From positions 83,827,306-83,891,305 of the forward strand of contig CM067371.1 in NCBI GenBank assembly GCA_034401795.1: a stretch of DNA of 64,000 nucleotides, written 5' to 3'. How positions within the stretch are numbered: position 1 is the stretch's first letter; each line of letters begins with the position of its first letter. This DNA is from Chaetoderma sp. LZ-2023a (Eukaryota > Mollusca > Caudofoveata > Chaetodermatida > Chaetodermatidae). Below, one piece after another: positions 63,109-64,000 of the stretch. The notes under the pieces were generated by a model. That model searched no databases and had not been told where the DNA came from. It saw only the letters and a list, made by a program, of their open reading frames with translations. Made by a program: the position numbers and the translations under genes.

Positions 63109-64000
63109 TGTTCCTAACTTAGATGAAGATATGGATGCATTGCAGTATTGGTTAAAGATATATGAAGACTCATCCAATGCGAAAGTTAATCTGGGAAAAG
63201 CGGAAGGTCTCTGGGCTGGTGAATGGAAGGGTAGAATTGACCAACCATTGGGAATACAATGGAATAGTGAAGGATTAAAGGTTCTCGGGGTATATGTAGG
63301 GAATTCAGCTACGTATTCAGACACAAACTGGAAAGGCATGGAAATGGAAATGAACAATAAACTAGCTAACTGGCTCTTATTATCGAAAGCACTCTCATTA
63401 AGAGGCCGTATTGTGGTAACAAATCTTCTTGTTGCATCCAAGCTTTGGCATAGATTTTCCGTAGTAGACCCTCCTGTTGAGCTGATGAATTCTATTCAAA
63501 AACGTCTAGTTAATTTCGTTTGGCAGGGGAAATATTGGGTGACGAAGGAATTACTTTCCCTGCCCCTGGAGAATGGAGGGCAGGGTTTGGTGCATTTGGG
63601 GTCTAGAATAAAAGCCTTTCGTATGCAATATGTGCAATCGTTCCTCGCTTTAAATTCCCTTCATCCGTGTTTTAGATTCACTAGCTGGTTTCTGAGACAA
63701 GTTCAAATTTGAATTATGATCGCCAGTTATTTTTTATACATTTTGATATAAATACACTTTGTGACACACGTTCTAGCTTTTACAAATCCTTATTAAGCTC
63801 ATGGTTTTTCTTTAAAGTCACAAGAGTATCATAGCCTGTTTGTAGAGCAGATGTTTTAAATGAGCCACTCTTTTTTAATCCACTCATACGAAATACTATA
63901 ACTGAGCTCACGCTTTTCTATGAAGATTTTATTAAAGTAAGAGTTACAGTTATAGGTGATATTGTACATAATGATAAGAAAATTTCAATTGACATCTTGC
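63109..64000 (+). pseudogene. Tx1/L1-type LINE, RT C-terminal part, runs off the window
   Basis: The frame to 63712 reads DMDALQYWLKIYEDSSNAKV, NLGKAEGLWAGEWKGRI, LKVLGVYVGNSATYSDTNWK, LSLRGRIVVTNLLVASKLWH, FVWQGKYWVTKELLSLPLEN, GGQGLVHLGSRIKAFR. These are the post-YADD region (KxNxxKSE-type, LGV-x-x-G), the thumb and the FLWxGKxxRV-type block of Tx1-like elements. After one frame break the coding resemblance goes on to the window edge (SWFFFKVTRVS, FIKVRVTVIGDIVHNDKKIS). It belongs to the same copy as 54540-57848. Confidence 0.85.

Overview
The window is nuclear DNA from an invertebrate animal. There are no operons or bacterial gene spacing. Coding exons are short and far apart, and the rest is AT-rich DNA packed with microsatellites, minisatellites, palindromic MITEs, decayed LINEs, a tRNA-derived SINE and an intact Tc1 transposon. 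Repeats ending in an inverted AGCTCACCTGGCC-type motif followed by CCGT/CTGT runs remind me of mollusc genomes, so a mollusc (gastropod or bivalve) is my best guess. That guess rests on repeat style only.

The best-supported host gene is an acid-sensing/degenerin-type (ASC family) sodium channel on the + strand. Four exons are visible or partly inferred: 37491-37550, 38496-38661, 45343-45440 and a terminal exon at 51812-51972. Their splice phases fit exactly. They encode the end of the extracellular domain, the GAS selectivity filter, the second transmembrane helix and a short cytoplasmic tail. The 5' exons were not found. The introns hold most of the repeats and an antisense decayed gene of a widespread PIN-like family (40.6-42.2 kb).

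Layout. 0-4.2 kb: microsatellite and minor repeats. 4.26-9.2 kb: a minus-strand multicopy-family gene (C2H2-type finger plus a conserved C-terminal domain), frameshifted, running upstream into a 3.1-kb minisatellite of 48-bp (16-residue) units. 9.2-10.1 kb: a microsatellite flanked by inverted minisatellites. 12.6-12.9 kb: Harbinger transposase remnant. 13.2-28.1 kb: an island built from at least four copies, in both orientations, of an unclassified 2.4-2.7-kb repeat, with a Ty3/Gypsy integrase fossil, a Thr/Ala-rich zinc-finger ORF behind a CRE+TATA promoter, and a 5.1-kb structure bounded by 0.5-kb inverted repeats that carry iterons. 28.1-35.3 kb: SINE copies and a LINE split by a MITE and by an intact Tc1 element, then a second, antisense LINE relic. 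35.6-52 kb: the channel gene with MITE-rich introns. 52-64 kb: palindromic MITEs and a Tx1/L1-type LINE whose two halves are separated by about 5.3 kb of inserted repeats, including another antisense LINE endonuclease relic.

Two MITE families recur through the window. One (about 370-430 bp) has a long hairpin core and up to three TGACGTCA (CRE) sites per copy. The other (about 235 bp) has TTAA target duplications and CCCTTT ends, as in piggyBac MITEs, and is almost wholly palindromic. Other repeats carry CCAAT or CCAAGATGGC motifs at regular spacing. The window therefore looks like a region where mobile elements have spread recognisable transcription-factor sites around one channel gene.
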